Shown in pieces: positions 15,620 to 22,051 of a stretch of 22,051 nt of DNA. The position numbers and the translations under genes were made by a program. The notes under the pieces were generated by a model, which worked only from the letters and a program-made list of their open reading frames with translations, had not been told where the DNA came from and ran no database searches. This DNA is from JABMMZ01 sp044377005 (GTDB lineage: Bacteria > Bacteroidota > Bacteroidia > NS11-12g > UBA955): the NCBI GenBank assembly GCA_044377005.1, contig JBILJV010000037.1:1-22051 (forward strand), in the 5' to 3' direction. Numbering within the stretch: the first letter of the stretch is position 1; each line of letters opens with the position of its first letter.

Positions 15620-16878
15620 AGTCCCGTCAATTACTTTTTACTATTATTGCTTTAATCAGTTTCAACCTTAAGGGACAGATAAAGCTACATTTGGATAGTT
15701 CTTTGGTTGTTTATTATAAAAAAACATATAAAATCAACAACAATAGACTCTTAATCCCTTTTTATTGTGACCCTTTTTATGAGCATCTTTACAAAAAAAC
15801 GGATACGCTAAAATTATGCGGAAAATTTGTTTTTGTGGACAGTGCAATGAACCTTAAAATTAGACCTTTTTTTGAATTACCTTGTTGGTTTAACCCATAT
15901 TTTCAAGACAATTTATGTGCGGTTAGTGTTCAAAACGAACTAGTTTATATAGATACACTTGGAAATATCAAGATTAAAACTGGCTTAGCAGCTTGTTCAA
16001 ACAACAAAAACAAAGCTTACCCTTTCAAAAATAACAAAGCAAGAATAATTAAAGGAAGTAACACTCTCAAAAAATATTTTACTGCTATTTACATTGACAC
16101 ACTTGGAAACCCCATCAAATCTCAAATTGCAATTAAAGTCAAACCGAAACCAATACTCATTGTCACAAACCCCAAAAAAACAGTTGAACCCATTGAGATA
16201 AAACCAGATATTATCACATCAGAGACAAACACTCCTAAACTTGACTTTAGTTTTATTCCTAAAAAATCGCCTAAACTAAAATACTTTATACCCGAACGTG
16301 AGGCTGAAATAATCAGAGGAAAAAACAATGGTAAGAACTTATTTTTAATTCAATACCAATGTGGTTCATATCAAATAGAGAACATGAATTTGGATGACAC
16401 AGTTTTTTGCAATAAATATGTCTTTGTAGATAGTAATTTCAACGTAAAAATAGCAAAAAACTTTGAGATTCCATGTGCATTTGAACCGGAATTCTCAGAA
16501 GGTCTGTGTGCTGTAGGGTTCGATAGTATGATAGTATACATAGATACACTTGGCCAAATCCGAATAAAAACAGATTTAAAAGTTTGTGATCAGTCATACA
16601 ACAAAGCAAGTACTTTTAAGAATGGAATTGCAACCCTATACAAAGGCGATCCAAAACTTAAAGGTTATTATCAAACTATTGCAATAAATACCTTAGGTGA
16701 AAGAGTAAGGCTATTGGAATTTGATGATTTAGAATTAGCAGAACTTAAATGGCAATTGTTCAAAAACATAGAATTAAGAGAAACCAGTCAGTGCTTTATA
16801 GGCAAAGGCAAAACCAATGGTATTTGGTTTTTAATTGAAAAATCAGGGAAAATTAGAAAAAAACTAGAGCTTAAGTAA
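15616..16878 (+). CDS. Secreted protein of two cysteine-rich WG-like units (TTG start)
   Basis: 420 residues. There is no ATG near the 5' end; TTG at 15616 (TTGA overlap with the DCC stop) is followed at once by a good signal peptide (MKSRQLLFTIIALISFNLKG), so I accept it. Two long homologous units lie at about 31-165 and 228-365. Shared landmarks such as FVFVD (71, 268) and YIDTLG (111, 308) sit 197 residues apart. Five cysteines per unit match (C51/68/90/101/127 and C249/265/287/298/324). Patterns such as FSEGLCAV and YIDTLGQIRI resemble WG beta-repeats with the Trp-Gly lost. A lysine- and proline-rich linker (170-225) joins the units. A partial third unit may lie at the C-terminus. Function unknown. 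Its 3' end overlaps the convergent ligase gene by 15 nt. Confidence 0.8.
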   Translation: MKSRQLLFTIIALISFNLKGQIKLHLDSSLVVYYKKTYKINNNRLLIPFYCDPFYEHLYKKTDTLKLCGKFVFVDSAMNLKIRPFFELPCWFNPYFQDNLCAVSVQNELVYIDTLGNIKIKTGLAACSNNKNKAYPFKNNKARIIKGSNTLKKYFTAIYIDTLGNPIKSQIAIKVKPKPILIVTNPKKTVEPIEIKPDIITSETNTPKLDFSFIPKKSPKLKYFIPEREAEIIRGKNNGKNLFLIQYQCGSYQIENMNLDDTVFCNKYVFVDSNFNVKIAKNFEIPCAFEPEFSEGLCAVGFDSMIVYIDTLGQIRIKTDLKVCDQSYNKASTFKNGIATLYKGDPKLKGYYQTIAINTLGERVRLLEFDDLELAELKWQLFKNIELRETSQCFIGKGKTNGIWFLIEKSGKIRKKLELK

Positions 16879-18117
16879 AGGTTTATTTTCTTTGTCAGTT
16901 TTAGCATTTCCCCCAAGAATAAAGCCAATTATTATTACGATTCCAACAACTGTTGACTGACGTTCCAACAAACTTTCGAAAAAACAAGCTGTAAAAAACA
17001 ATAGACCTATAGCACTTAGAGATAATTTTGTTTGTTTATCAAATTTTAAGAATAACATTAATCCGAAAAATACCAAAAGTAAGACGCCGTTTAAAACACC
17101 ACTTTCAACGGCTGTTTCAATAAACTGATTGTGTGGATTTTTTCTGTTTTGTGGTGTTATTTGAGGATTAAACACTTCAAAATTCTCCTTTAATATTGTT
17201 TCAACATTCCCTACTCCTACTCCTAAAAAAGGATTTTCTTTTATTACATCGAATGCATTATGCCAAGCTGCCACTCTCATTGCCATCGAATAATCATTTG
17301 CATCTTTACCAGTCATTGTTACTTTTAAATCTTCGTAAGTATTAAAAATTCGATTTTTTAAAGATGTACTAAAAAATATAAATAACAAAGGAAGTAAAAT
17401 CAACAAAGCGCTGATTGTTACCTTCTTTTTAATTTCAATTTTCTTAAAATAATAATAAATAATAACAAAAGCTGCTGCATACAAACTTAGCAAACCGGTA
17501 CGAGCACTTAAAATATGTAACGAAACAACGTTAAAAACTACTAAAACCAATAAAAACCAAAAGGTATTTTGATTATTTCGTATAGTATTTTGCAACAATA
17601 CAATAACCCCTAATATAATAGCTGCCGCTAATAAAACCGAAAACTGAATATGGTATAATCCATATCCAAATTCCACAGGCAATGGTTTAGACTGAAGTAT
17701 AAGATCATCAAACAATGTTTTATTAATAAGGTAATTATAAACGCTAACTACAGCTGGTAAAAACATCGCATAATTAAATACTACAATCATTTTCTGCTTA
17801 AGATTTTCAGTCATATTTTTAAATGAAAATACAACAAAAGGAATCAGAAAAAGAGGGAGTTTTAAAATAATCTTATCAAACGAAGTGTTCACATTATTTG
17901 TGTAAATTATAGAGAGTGCTGTTAGCATAAATGAAATCACAAGCACCATACATATTTTCTTTTCAGAATTGTTAAGATGGTATTTTTTGAAATTAAGAAT
18001 TCCTAGAATAACTACACCAATAAATCCTATGCTTATTAGGGATTTAGAGAGTGTAAGTCCAAAGCAAAATAAGGACCAAAAAACAAATAGAAAAAAAGAT
18101 TTATTAAACTGACCCAA
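16864..18117 (-). CDS. O-antigen ligase / polymerase-like membrane protein (TTG start)
   Basis: 417 residues with about ten to twelve hydrophobic helices. The large loop has the Wzy_C/WaaL signature: RVAAWHNAFDVIKENPFLGVG, then NPHNQFIETAVESGVLNG with the conserved histidine. The family ligates or polymerises O-antigen or related surface polysaccharides at the periplasmic face of the inner membrane; ligase and polymerase cannot be separated by sequence alone. The frame is open back to 18138 but has no ATG before residue 57; TTG at 18117 is the best start, and the first helix begins soon after. It lies 17 nt downstream of the LysM gene. The 3' end overlaps the convergent WG-like gene by 15 nt. 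Confidence 0.87.
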   Translation of the reverse strand: MGQFNKSFFLFVFWSLFCFGLTLSKSLISIGFIGVVILGILNFKKYHLNNSEKKICMVLVISFMLTALSIIYTNNVNTSFDKIILKLPLFLIPFVVFSFKNMTENLKQKMIVVFNYAMFLPAVVSVYNYLINKTLFDDLILQSKPLPVEFGYGLYHIQFSVLLAAAIILGVIVLLQNTIRNNQNTFWFLLVLVVFNVVSLHILSARTGLLSLYAAAFVIIYYYFKKIEIKKKVTISALLILLPLLFIFFSTSLKNRIFNTYEDLKVTMTGKDANDYSMAMRVAAWHNAFDVIKENPFLGVGVGNVETILKENFEVFNPQITPQNRKNPHNQFIETAVESGVLNGVLLLVFFGLMLFLKFDKQTKLSLSAIGLLFFTACFFESLLERQSTVVGIVIIIGFILGGNAKTDKENKPLLKL

Positions 18118-18122
18118 AGGTA
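18115..18122 (-). promoter_or_regulatory. TAnnTTTG-like box at the O-antigen ligase-like start
   Basis: The minus strand reads TACCTTTG, a full -7 match, whose last three bases are the TTG taken as the start codon. Either the box is chance or the transcript begins inside the reading frame. No TTG was found at the -33 distance. Confidence 0.25.
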
Positions 18123-18134
18123 GATTTATATCAA

Positions 18135-19019
18135 TTATTTAGCATAGCTTACTTTGACGTTCAAATCATTACTAACGCCAAGTTTCATTGCTACCGTTTT
18201 GCTCATTTTTAAAACCGCACCATCTATTGGCGCACAATTACCTATAACACGAGCGAAAACTGCATTATTGTTAGTTGGATTTGTAATCATTACAATCGTT
18301 CCTACCTTTGCAGAAGGATGTAAAATAAAGCTTCTTTCTTGGTAAAGTTCCCCTTCCGAAGAAATTACAGCTTTACCATTTTCGGTTACTTCATCACCGT
18401 CTGTTGTTGTATATTTATTTTGTATAGCCTCCGAATTCAATGTTTGTTCAACTTCTGCTTTTGGCACTATTGCTACTTCAACTTCATTATCTTCAGGCAC
18501 TAGTGCTTTTGGCTTCTTGTTACCATCAGGATTAGCTTTATCTGCTATCACTTCGGGTGTTACAACATTTGATTTGCTAACCTTTAATAATTGTCCCAGT
18601 TGAATATTATCGGAAGATAAATTATTTATTTGCTTAATTTCTTGTAAAGTTAAGCTATACTGTTTAGCGATAGAAGAAAGTGTATTACCTTTTACCACTT
18701 TGTGGGTTCTGGCTGTTTCAATGACTGTATTTGGTTTAGGAGCATCTTGAGTATTTACTGCCATTCCTTTTCCTCTTGGTATCAACAATACTTGATCAAT
18801 TTTAATTCCTTTTTCTGAGCCAGGATTGGCTTCAAATATAGCATTTGATGGAACGCCATATTTTTTACTGATACTGTATACACCTTCCCCTTTGGTAATT
18901 TTGTGCATGACATAGCGACTGCCATTTACCATTTTATTGCCAATTGAGTCTTGAGTTTTAGAATATCCGTTGATACTAAAAAACATTACAATTACAAAAG
19001 AAGTTACTATTTTCATCAT
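18135..19019 (-). CDS. Secreted LysM protein with RlpA-like C-terminal domain
   Basis: 294 residues. Signal peptide 1-20 (ends NGYS). Two LysM peptidoglycan-binding repeats lie at about 38-81 (HKITKGEGVYSISKKYGV) and 106-147 (HKVVKGNTLSSIAKQYSL). A Glu/Lys/Pro-rich linker runs to about 220. The last about 70 residues (HPSAKVGTIVMITNPTNNNAVFARV) resemble the double-psi beta-barrel of RlpA-like proteins, but the usual NDRGP-type active-site stretch is replaced by GNCAPIDG. Likely a periplasmic or cell-wall protein that binds peptidoglycan; catalysis is doubtful. Two adjacent ATGs are possible starts. It lies 17 nt before the O-antigen ligase-like gene and 80 bp after the vWA gene. Confidence 0.85.
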   Translation of the reverse strand: MMKIVTSFVIVMFFSINGYSKTQDSIGNKMVNGSRYVMHKITKGEGVYSISKKYGVPSNAIFEANPGSEKGIKIDQVLLIPRGKGMAVNTQDAPKPNTVIETARTHKVVKGNTLSSIAKQYSLTLQEIKQINNLSSDNIQLGQLLKVSKSNVVTPEVIADKANPDGNKKPKALVPEDNEVEVAIVPKAEVEQTLNSEAIQNKYTTTDGDEVTENGKAVISSEGELYQERSFILHPSAKVGTIVMITNPTNNNAVFARVIGNCAPIDGAVLKMSKTVAMKLGVSNDLNVKVSYAK

Positions 19020-19070
19020 TCTACAAAGTAAAATATTAAATGTTAATGTAATGATTTTTTGGATTATTTA

Positions 19071-19087
19071 TTGTCAACAAGTGACAA
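19071..19087. repeat. Short inverted repeat between the vWA and LysM genes
   Basis: TTGTCA-ACAAG-TGACAA, a six-base perfect inverted repeat with a five-base spacer, 12 nt past the vWA gene stop and about 50 nt before the LysM start. It could be a weak hairpin or an operator half-site pair. Confidence 0.3.
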
Positions 19088-19099
19088 ATTTAAAATACA

Positions 19100-20452
19100 C
19101 TATTCAATTAGTGATTGTTTTTTTACCTCTTCTAATAAATTATCTAAGTCTGTATTGGTATTTTTTATTGTGATAAAATTCCCTTTCCCATTCAGTGCCA
19201 ATTGCTGAAGAAAATATAAAGACTTCTCATCTTTCCCAAAACCTATAGCCGACAATTTAATGCCCTCTTTTTGATAGTTCCTTCTTGCCATTTTCACCAA
19301 ATCTTGATTGCTTAAATTACCTCCATTAAACATCCCGTCTGTTGCTATTAAAATTTGATTATTAGCTCCGTTTATAAAATACTTGCGACTCAATTCATAA
19401 GAAGTTAACAAACCATCAGTGCCATAACTTCCACCTTTTGCACTTAAGGTATCTATAGTACTTATAAGCAAATCCTTTTTAGTTCCATTAATAAACTCAA
19501 AAACCACTTTAGAACGACCTGCATATGTAACCAAACTGACATAATCAGTTGGCCTTAACTGTGCTAACAATTTATTAATTGACAACTTCAAATAATTGAG
19601 TTTATTACTATCTTTCATACTTCCACTTATATCAATTAAGAAAATAAGGTGATTAGGCTTGTATTGTTCAATATTTAGACCATCTCCTTTAGTTTCATTC
19701 CTTGATACATTTTTATCCAGATTAACAATAGTATCTAAAACCGTATTATGTAAATCAACAATTGTATCGTTAATAACAGGCAATTCTTCGGGAATGGGAT
19801 TTAAATATACAACTACAGTATTATTAGTTAGAGAATAATCAAATAAAAGTTCCTTAGGGAAAAAACCTTTACTTTCAACATATAAAGTAAGTTTTCCGTA
19901 ACTGGCTTTACAATTAAATGCCTTAATTTTCGAATTATACTGACATAAGAGCGGTATTTCATTTATCAAAATATCGGCTTCACTGATTTCTTTATTATTC
20001 AAACTGTCTTTAACGACAATAATTAAAGGCACATTAGGCGTTTTTAAAGGGACTACTCCTTCCATTGAAGGACATTTTACGATAGCATTGGGATGAAATG
20101 AGAGAATATTCCCTGTTAATTCAAACAATAGTGGAGTACTTGAATTACTAAAATAAAGAGGAATTATTTCTTTAAATTTTCCTTTTTTTTCAGTGTAATA
20201 AACAATTCCAATTTTCATTGTCTCTCCGAGAGCAATGGATTTTCTAGAAACTAAAATTAAATAATCCTCAGAATGGTGAGTCGGGAGAAGATAAGAAACC
20301 TTATTATCGGTATTGGTAACTTCAAAAAAGGCAGTATCGTTATTAAACTGACCGATAGAACCAAAATCATAATATAATTTATTAGGCTTTAGCTGCGCAA
20401 AGAGATTAAGGCAAGCAAAAAAAATGACGAATAAGATAGATTTTTGCATCAT
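19100..20452 (-). CDS. Secreted von Willebrand factor A protein with DUF1573-like N-terminus
   Basis: 450 residues. Signal peptide 1-19 (ends LFAQ). Residues about 21-116 resemble a DUF1573/ASPM-SPD-2-Hydin-like beta domain (LYYDFGSIGQFNNDTAFFEVTN and a closing LFELTGNI). Residues about 138-217 look like a small carboxypeptidase-regulatory or PEGA-like beta domain. A vWA domain fills about 268-440 with a complete MIDAS: D274-x-S276-x-S278, T345 and D372 in ATDGMFN. It probably binds a protein ligand through a divalent cation at the cell envelope. No type IX sorting domain or lipobox is visible, so it may stay in the periplasm. Probably the gene upstream of LysM in one transcription unit. ATG ATG gives two start choices. 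Confidence 0.85.
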   Translation of the reverse strand: MMQKSILFVIFFACLNLFAQLKPNKLYYDFGSIGQFNNDTAFFEVTNTDNKVSYLLPTHHSEDYLILVSRKSIALGETMKIGIVYYTEKKGKFKEIIPLYFSNSSTPLLFELTGNILSFHPNAIVKCPSMEGVVPLKTPNVPLIIVVKDSLNNKEISEADILINEIPLLCQYNSKIKAFNCKASYGKLTLYVESKGFFPKELLFDYSLTNNTVVVYLNPIPEELPVINDTIVDLHNTVLDTIVNLDKNVSRNETKGDGLNIEQYKPNHLIFLIDISGSMKDSNKLNYLKLSINKLLAQLRPTDYVSLVTYAGRSKVVFEFINGTKKDLLISTIDTLSAKGGSYGTDGLLTSYELSRKYFINGANNQILIATDGMFNGGNLSNQDLVKMARRNYQKEGIKLSAIGFGKDEKSLYFLQQLALNGKGNFITIKNTNTDLDNLLEEVKKQSLIE

Positions 20453-20497
20453 TGTTAATGATACAACGAAAAATATACCAAAGAATTGTAGAAACGA

Positions 20498-20821
20498 TTA
20501 CTGTTTTAGTAATTGTATTTTCTCAGGGCTTAAAGTACCGTATTTACCAAAGAAATAGAGTATTAAAGTAGCTACAACAACAGATATAATAAAACCTGCC
20601 CATGAAATAACAACACCATTTTTGTGATTTTTGACTGCGTCTTGGTTATAATTATTTGGAAACTGTTTAAGCATTTGTTTATCTTTGTCTACCAAATAAA
20701 CAGAGATGACACCAAAGACAAAACCTACTAATAGCGGTGACAATACAATTGAAATGATTCCAGTAAACAGCTTGGTATTACCAAAAGGCAATCTATCGTT
20801 TTGAAGAGAGTTATTTTCCAT
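20498..20821 (-). CDS. Small two-helix membrane protein, CCC-motif-family-like but lacking the cysteines
   Basis: 107 residues. Two hydrophobic helices at about 19-44 and 70-92 are joined by a polar loop (DKDKQMLKQFPNNYNQDAVKNHKNG). This order and the loop, including the xxNPxxY-like segment and the Lys-Asn-Gly before helix 2, resemble small Bacteroidota proteins annotated as CCC motif membrane proteins. The cysteine cluster in helix 1 is replaced by SPL. Function unknown. It has its own promoter and lies 45 bp upstream of the vWA gene on the same strand, so may be co-transcribed with it. Confidence 0.75.
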   Translation of the reverse strand: MENNSLQNDRLPFGNTKLFTGIISIVLSPLLVGFVFGVISVYLVDKDKQMLKQFPNNYNQDAVKNHKNGVVISWAGFIISVVVATLILYFFGKYGTLSPEKIQLLKQ

Positions 20822-20841
20822 TTTTTTAAGACAATAAAATG

Positions 20842-20871
20842 CAAAAATAGGAGTTTATTTTCAATCGGCAA
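20842..20871 (-). promoter_or_regulatory. Promoter of the small membrane protein gene (TTG - 19 nt - TAnnTTTG)
   Basis: On the minus strand TTG (20871-20869), a 19-nt spacer and TATTTTTG (20849-20842). Both elements and spacing fit the Bacteroidota consensus. The box ends 20 nt before the ATG at 20821. Confidence 0.65.
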
Positions 20872-20873
20872 GT

Positions 20874-20881
20874 TAAATTTA
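20874..20881 (+). promoter_or_regulatory. Possible -7 box of the J-domain gene
   Basis: TAAATTTA differs from TAnnTTTG only in the last base and ends 7 nt before the ATG at 20889. It almost abuts the -33 element of the divergent promoter, so the two would compete for space. Confidence 0.3.
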
Positions 20882-20888
20882 AATTAAG

Positions 20889-21737
20889 ATGAGTGTTCAG
20901 CATAACTTTTATCAACTTATGGAACTAGATTGGTACTGTGATATAAAAGTTATCCGTAAAAAATACAAAGAACTTGCAAAAAAATACCACCCCGATAAAT
21001 TCCCTAATGATAAAAATGCTGAAGAATACTTTAAAATAATAACACAAGGGTATCATTTATTATCAAAACCAAGTGATAAAAAGGAATATGATACAGTTTT
21101 ATATCAATATTATTCCCAAAAACAATCAACTCATAAGGATGGTGCTTATTTAATTGAAAAAATAAAACAAAACAAAGCGGCTAAGATTAAGGAGATTATT
21201 ATCAACTATCAAAAATGGGACAATGAATTATCTCATAAAAAAAGAATATTCTTGTCAATTTTAATTTTCATTTCTAGTTTTTTTCTTGCTTACCACAATT
21301 GGTATGTCAACTACCTAAGTATGGATAATTTATATATCATTATTGCTTATCTTATTTTTGGATTAAGTTGTTATATGATAGCAAACATACACTACAAAAA
21401 AAGACAATATCAAATGGCTTGTTTAGGCGAACTGAAGACTGACAATCACTCTAGTTCAGTATTTTTAAAGCTATTTATGATTACACCTCTCGTATTTTTT
21501 GTAATAGTTTCAGTAACAAAAACTATCCATTTAAATTACTTCTCTATTGAATTACCTGTAGAATCTGTGGTGATAGAAAGGGAAGAAATCAATTATATTT
21601 ATCATTTTAACGATAAAAAAATATTGAGAAAAACAAGTTTTGACGGTGCTATTAACTATTCAAACAAAAATCAATTGAGGGCAAAAGTTTCTAGGATTAA
21701 TCCTAACATTAGCGAATTGATTGAAGTCAAACAATAG
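20889..21737 (+). CDS. Membrane-anchored J-domain protein
   Basis: 282 residues. A J domain occupies about 6-70: NFYQLMELDW, helix II with IRKKYKELAKKYHPDK (HPD at 34-36), and helix III ending SDKKEYDTV. J domains recruit and activate DnaK-type Hsp70. There is no G/F region, zinc finger or DnaJ C-terminal domain, so this is a type III (class C) J protein. A charged helix (about 88-118) is followed by three predicted membrane helices near 118-137, 147-168 and 192-212, and a hydrophilic C-terminal part of about 65 residues. It would place Hsp70 activity at the inner membrane. It diverges from the small membrane protein gene, and its stop lies 2 bp from the convergent SRPBCC-like gene. Confidence 0.87.
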   Translation: MSVQHNFYQLMELDWYCDIKVIRKKYKELAKKYHPDKFPNDKNAEEYFKIITQGYHLLSKPSDKKEYDTVLYQYYSQKQSTHKDGAYLIEKIKQNKAAKIKEIIINYQKWDNELSHKKRIFLSILIFISSFFLAYHNWYVNYLSMDNLYIIIAYLIFGLSCYMIANIHYKKRQYQMACLGELKTDNHSSSVFLKLFMITPLVFFVIVSVTKTIHLNYFSIELPVESVVIEREEINYIYHFNDKKILRKTSFDGAINYSNKNQLRAKVSRINPNISELIEVKQ

Positions 21738-21739
21738 GG

Positions 21740-22051
21740 TTATTTCATTTCACCATACAATTCAATCATTTTTTTGAACCTAAATTCAAAAATAGTAGCC
21801 AATTGTTTTTTAACAAACAGGGCATGTGCGATGTCACCAAGGAACCCGAATGGCAATTTGTAATGCACTATGTCAGTCATTCTTACGCCACCTTCAATAG
21901 GTTCAATAAAATGTTTGTGATGCCATAATGAATATGGTCCAAAACGTTGTTCATCAACAAAATAATGATATTCTTTGACATGGGATATTTCTGTCACCCA
22001 ATTCATTTTAATTCCTAAAAGTGGGCTAACTTTGTATGAGATGATTAAACC
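21740..22051 (-). CDS. SRPBCC-family ligand-binding protein, 5'-truncated by the window edge
   Basis: The frame stays open to the last base of the window: 15 codons (GLIISYKVSPLLGIK) precede the first visible ATG at 22006, so that ATG is internal and the true start lies outside. The 103 visible residues match the C-terminal two-thirds of START/SRPBCC-type small proteins: Y-V-P-LGI, WVTEIS, FVDEQRFGPYSLWHH, then DIVHYKLPFGFLG and a C-terminal helix (IFEFRFKKM). Such proteins bind small hydrophobic ligands; in Bacteroidota many sit near carotenoid or NAD-dependent epimerase genes, which cannot be checked here. Substrate unknown. Confidence 0.8.
   Translation of the reverse strand, partial: GLIISYKVSPLLGIKMNWVTEISHVKEYHYFVDEQRFGPYSLWHHKHFIEPIEGGVRMTDIVHYKLPFGFLGDIAHALFVKKQLATIFEFRFKKMIELYGEMK

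Noticed and set aside
22004..22006. ATG at 22006 as the start of the SRPBCC-like gene
   Set aside because: The frame continues open to the window edge with family-like sequence, so the visible ATG is internal.
1..22051. CRISPR arrays, tRNA or rRNA genes, transposons, integrase or attachment sites
   Set aside because: No direct repeat array, clover-leaf, rRNA core sequence, transposase motif or flanking duplication was found on reading both strands.

Overview
The window is chromosomal DNA of a member of the Bacteroidota, most likely a gliding or type IX secreting lineage near the Flavobacteriia. The evidence is strongly AT-rich DNA, a gliding-motility lipoprotein GldH, two complete secreted proteins ending in type IX (Por) sorting domains, a GEVED-type secreted protein, an IF-2 with a long lysine/glutamate-rich N-terminus, and several copies of the Bacteroidota promoter element TAnnTTTG, two with a well-spaced upstream TTG. 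I see no rRNA, tRNA, CRISPR array, prophage or transposon.

Layout. 1-711: 3'-truncated secreted GEVED/PKD-like protein (minus). 852-1922: fatty-acid desaturase (minus), divergent from a plus-strand cluster at 2082-8613 of rluB-like pseudouridine synthase, comF, a 1055-residue Calx-beta adhesin-like type IX substrate, a DUF2461 protein and a MarC-family membrane protein. This cluster meets the minus-strand infB (8616-11387) tail to tail with 2 bp between stops. Further upstream on the minus strand is a tightly packed set: BASS transporter, secreted endonuclease/exonuclease/phosphatase (EEP) enzyme, recX, and a paaD with no other paa gene in view. infB has its own clear promoter. 14740-16878 (plus): gldH, a DCC (DUF393) thiol-disulfide protein, and a secreted protein made of two cysteine-rich WG-like units. 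16864-20821 (minus): O-antigen ligase-like protein, LysM protein, von Willebrand A (vWA) protein and a small two-helix membrane protein. 20889-21737 (plus): membrane-anchored J-domain protein. 21740-22051: 5'-truncated SRPBCC-type protein (minus).

How it fits together. Many genes concern the cell surface: secreted type IX cargo, GldH, LysM and vWA proteins, O-antigen polymerisation or ligation, and membrane lipid desaturation. They are mixed with housekeeping genes (infB, recX, rluB, comF). Gene packing is dense, with 1-11 nt start/stop overlaps and three convergent junctions that leave no room for ordinary terminators.

The most unusual things I found are a perfect 15-bp-arm hairpin inside the first codons of the DUF2461 gene, just after the stop of the large secreted protein; a secreted duplicated protein with five cysteines per unit conserved at a near-constant 197-residue offset, its TTG start overlapping the stop of a CxxC thiol-disulfide family gene; an isolated paaD; promoter boxes so close to start codons that gldH and rluB transcripts should be nearly leaderless; and a TTG start for the O-antigen ligase-like gene that lies within a promoter-like box. 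I found no clear multi-gene defence or otherwise novel system.
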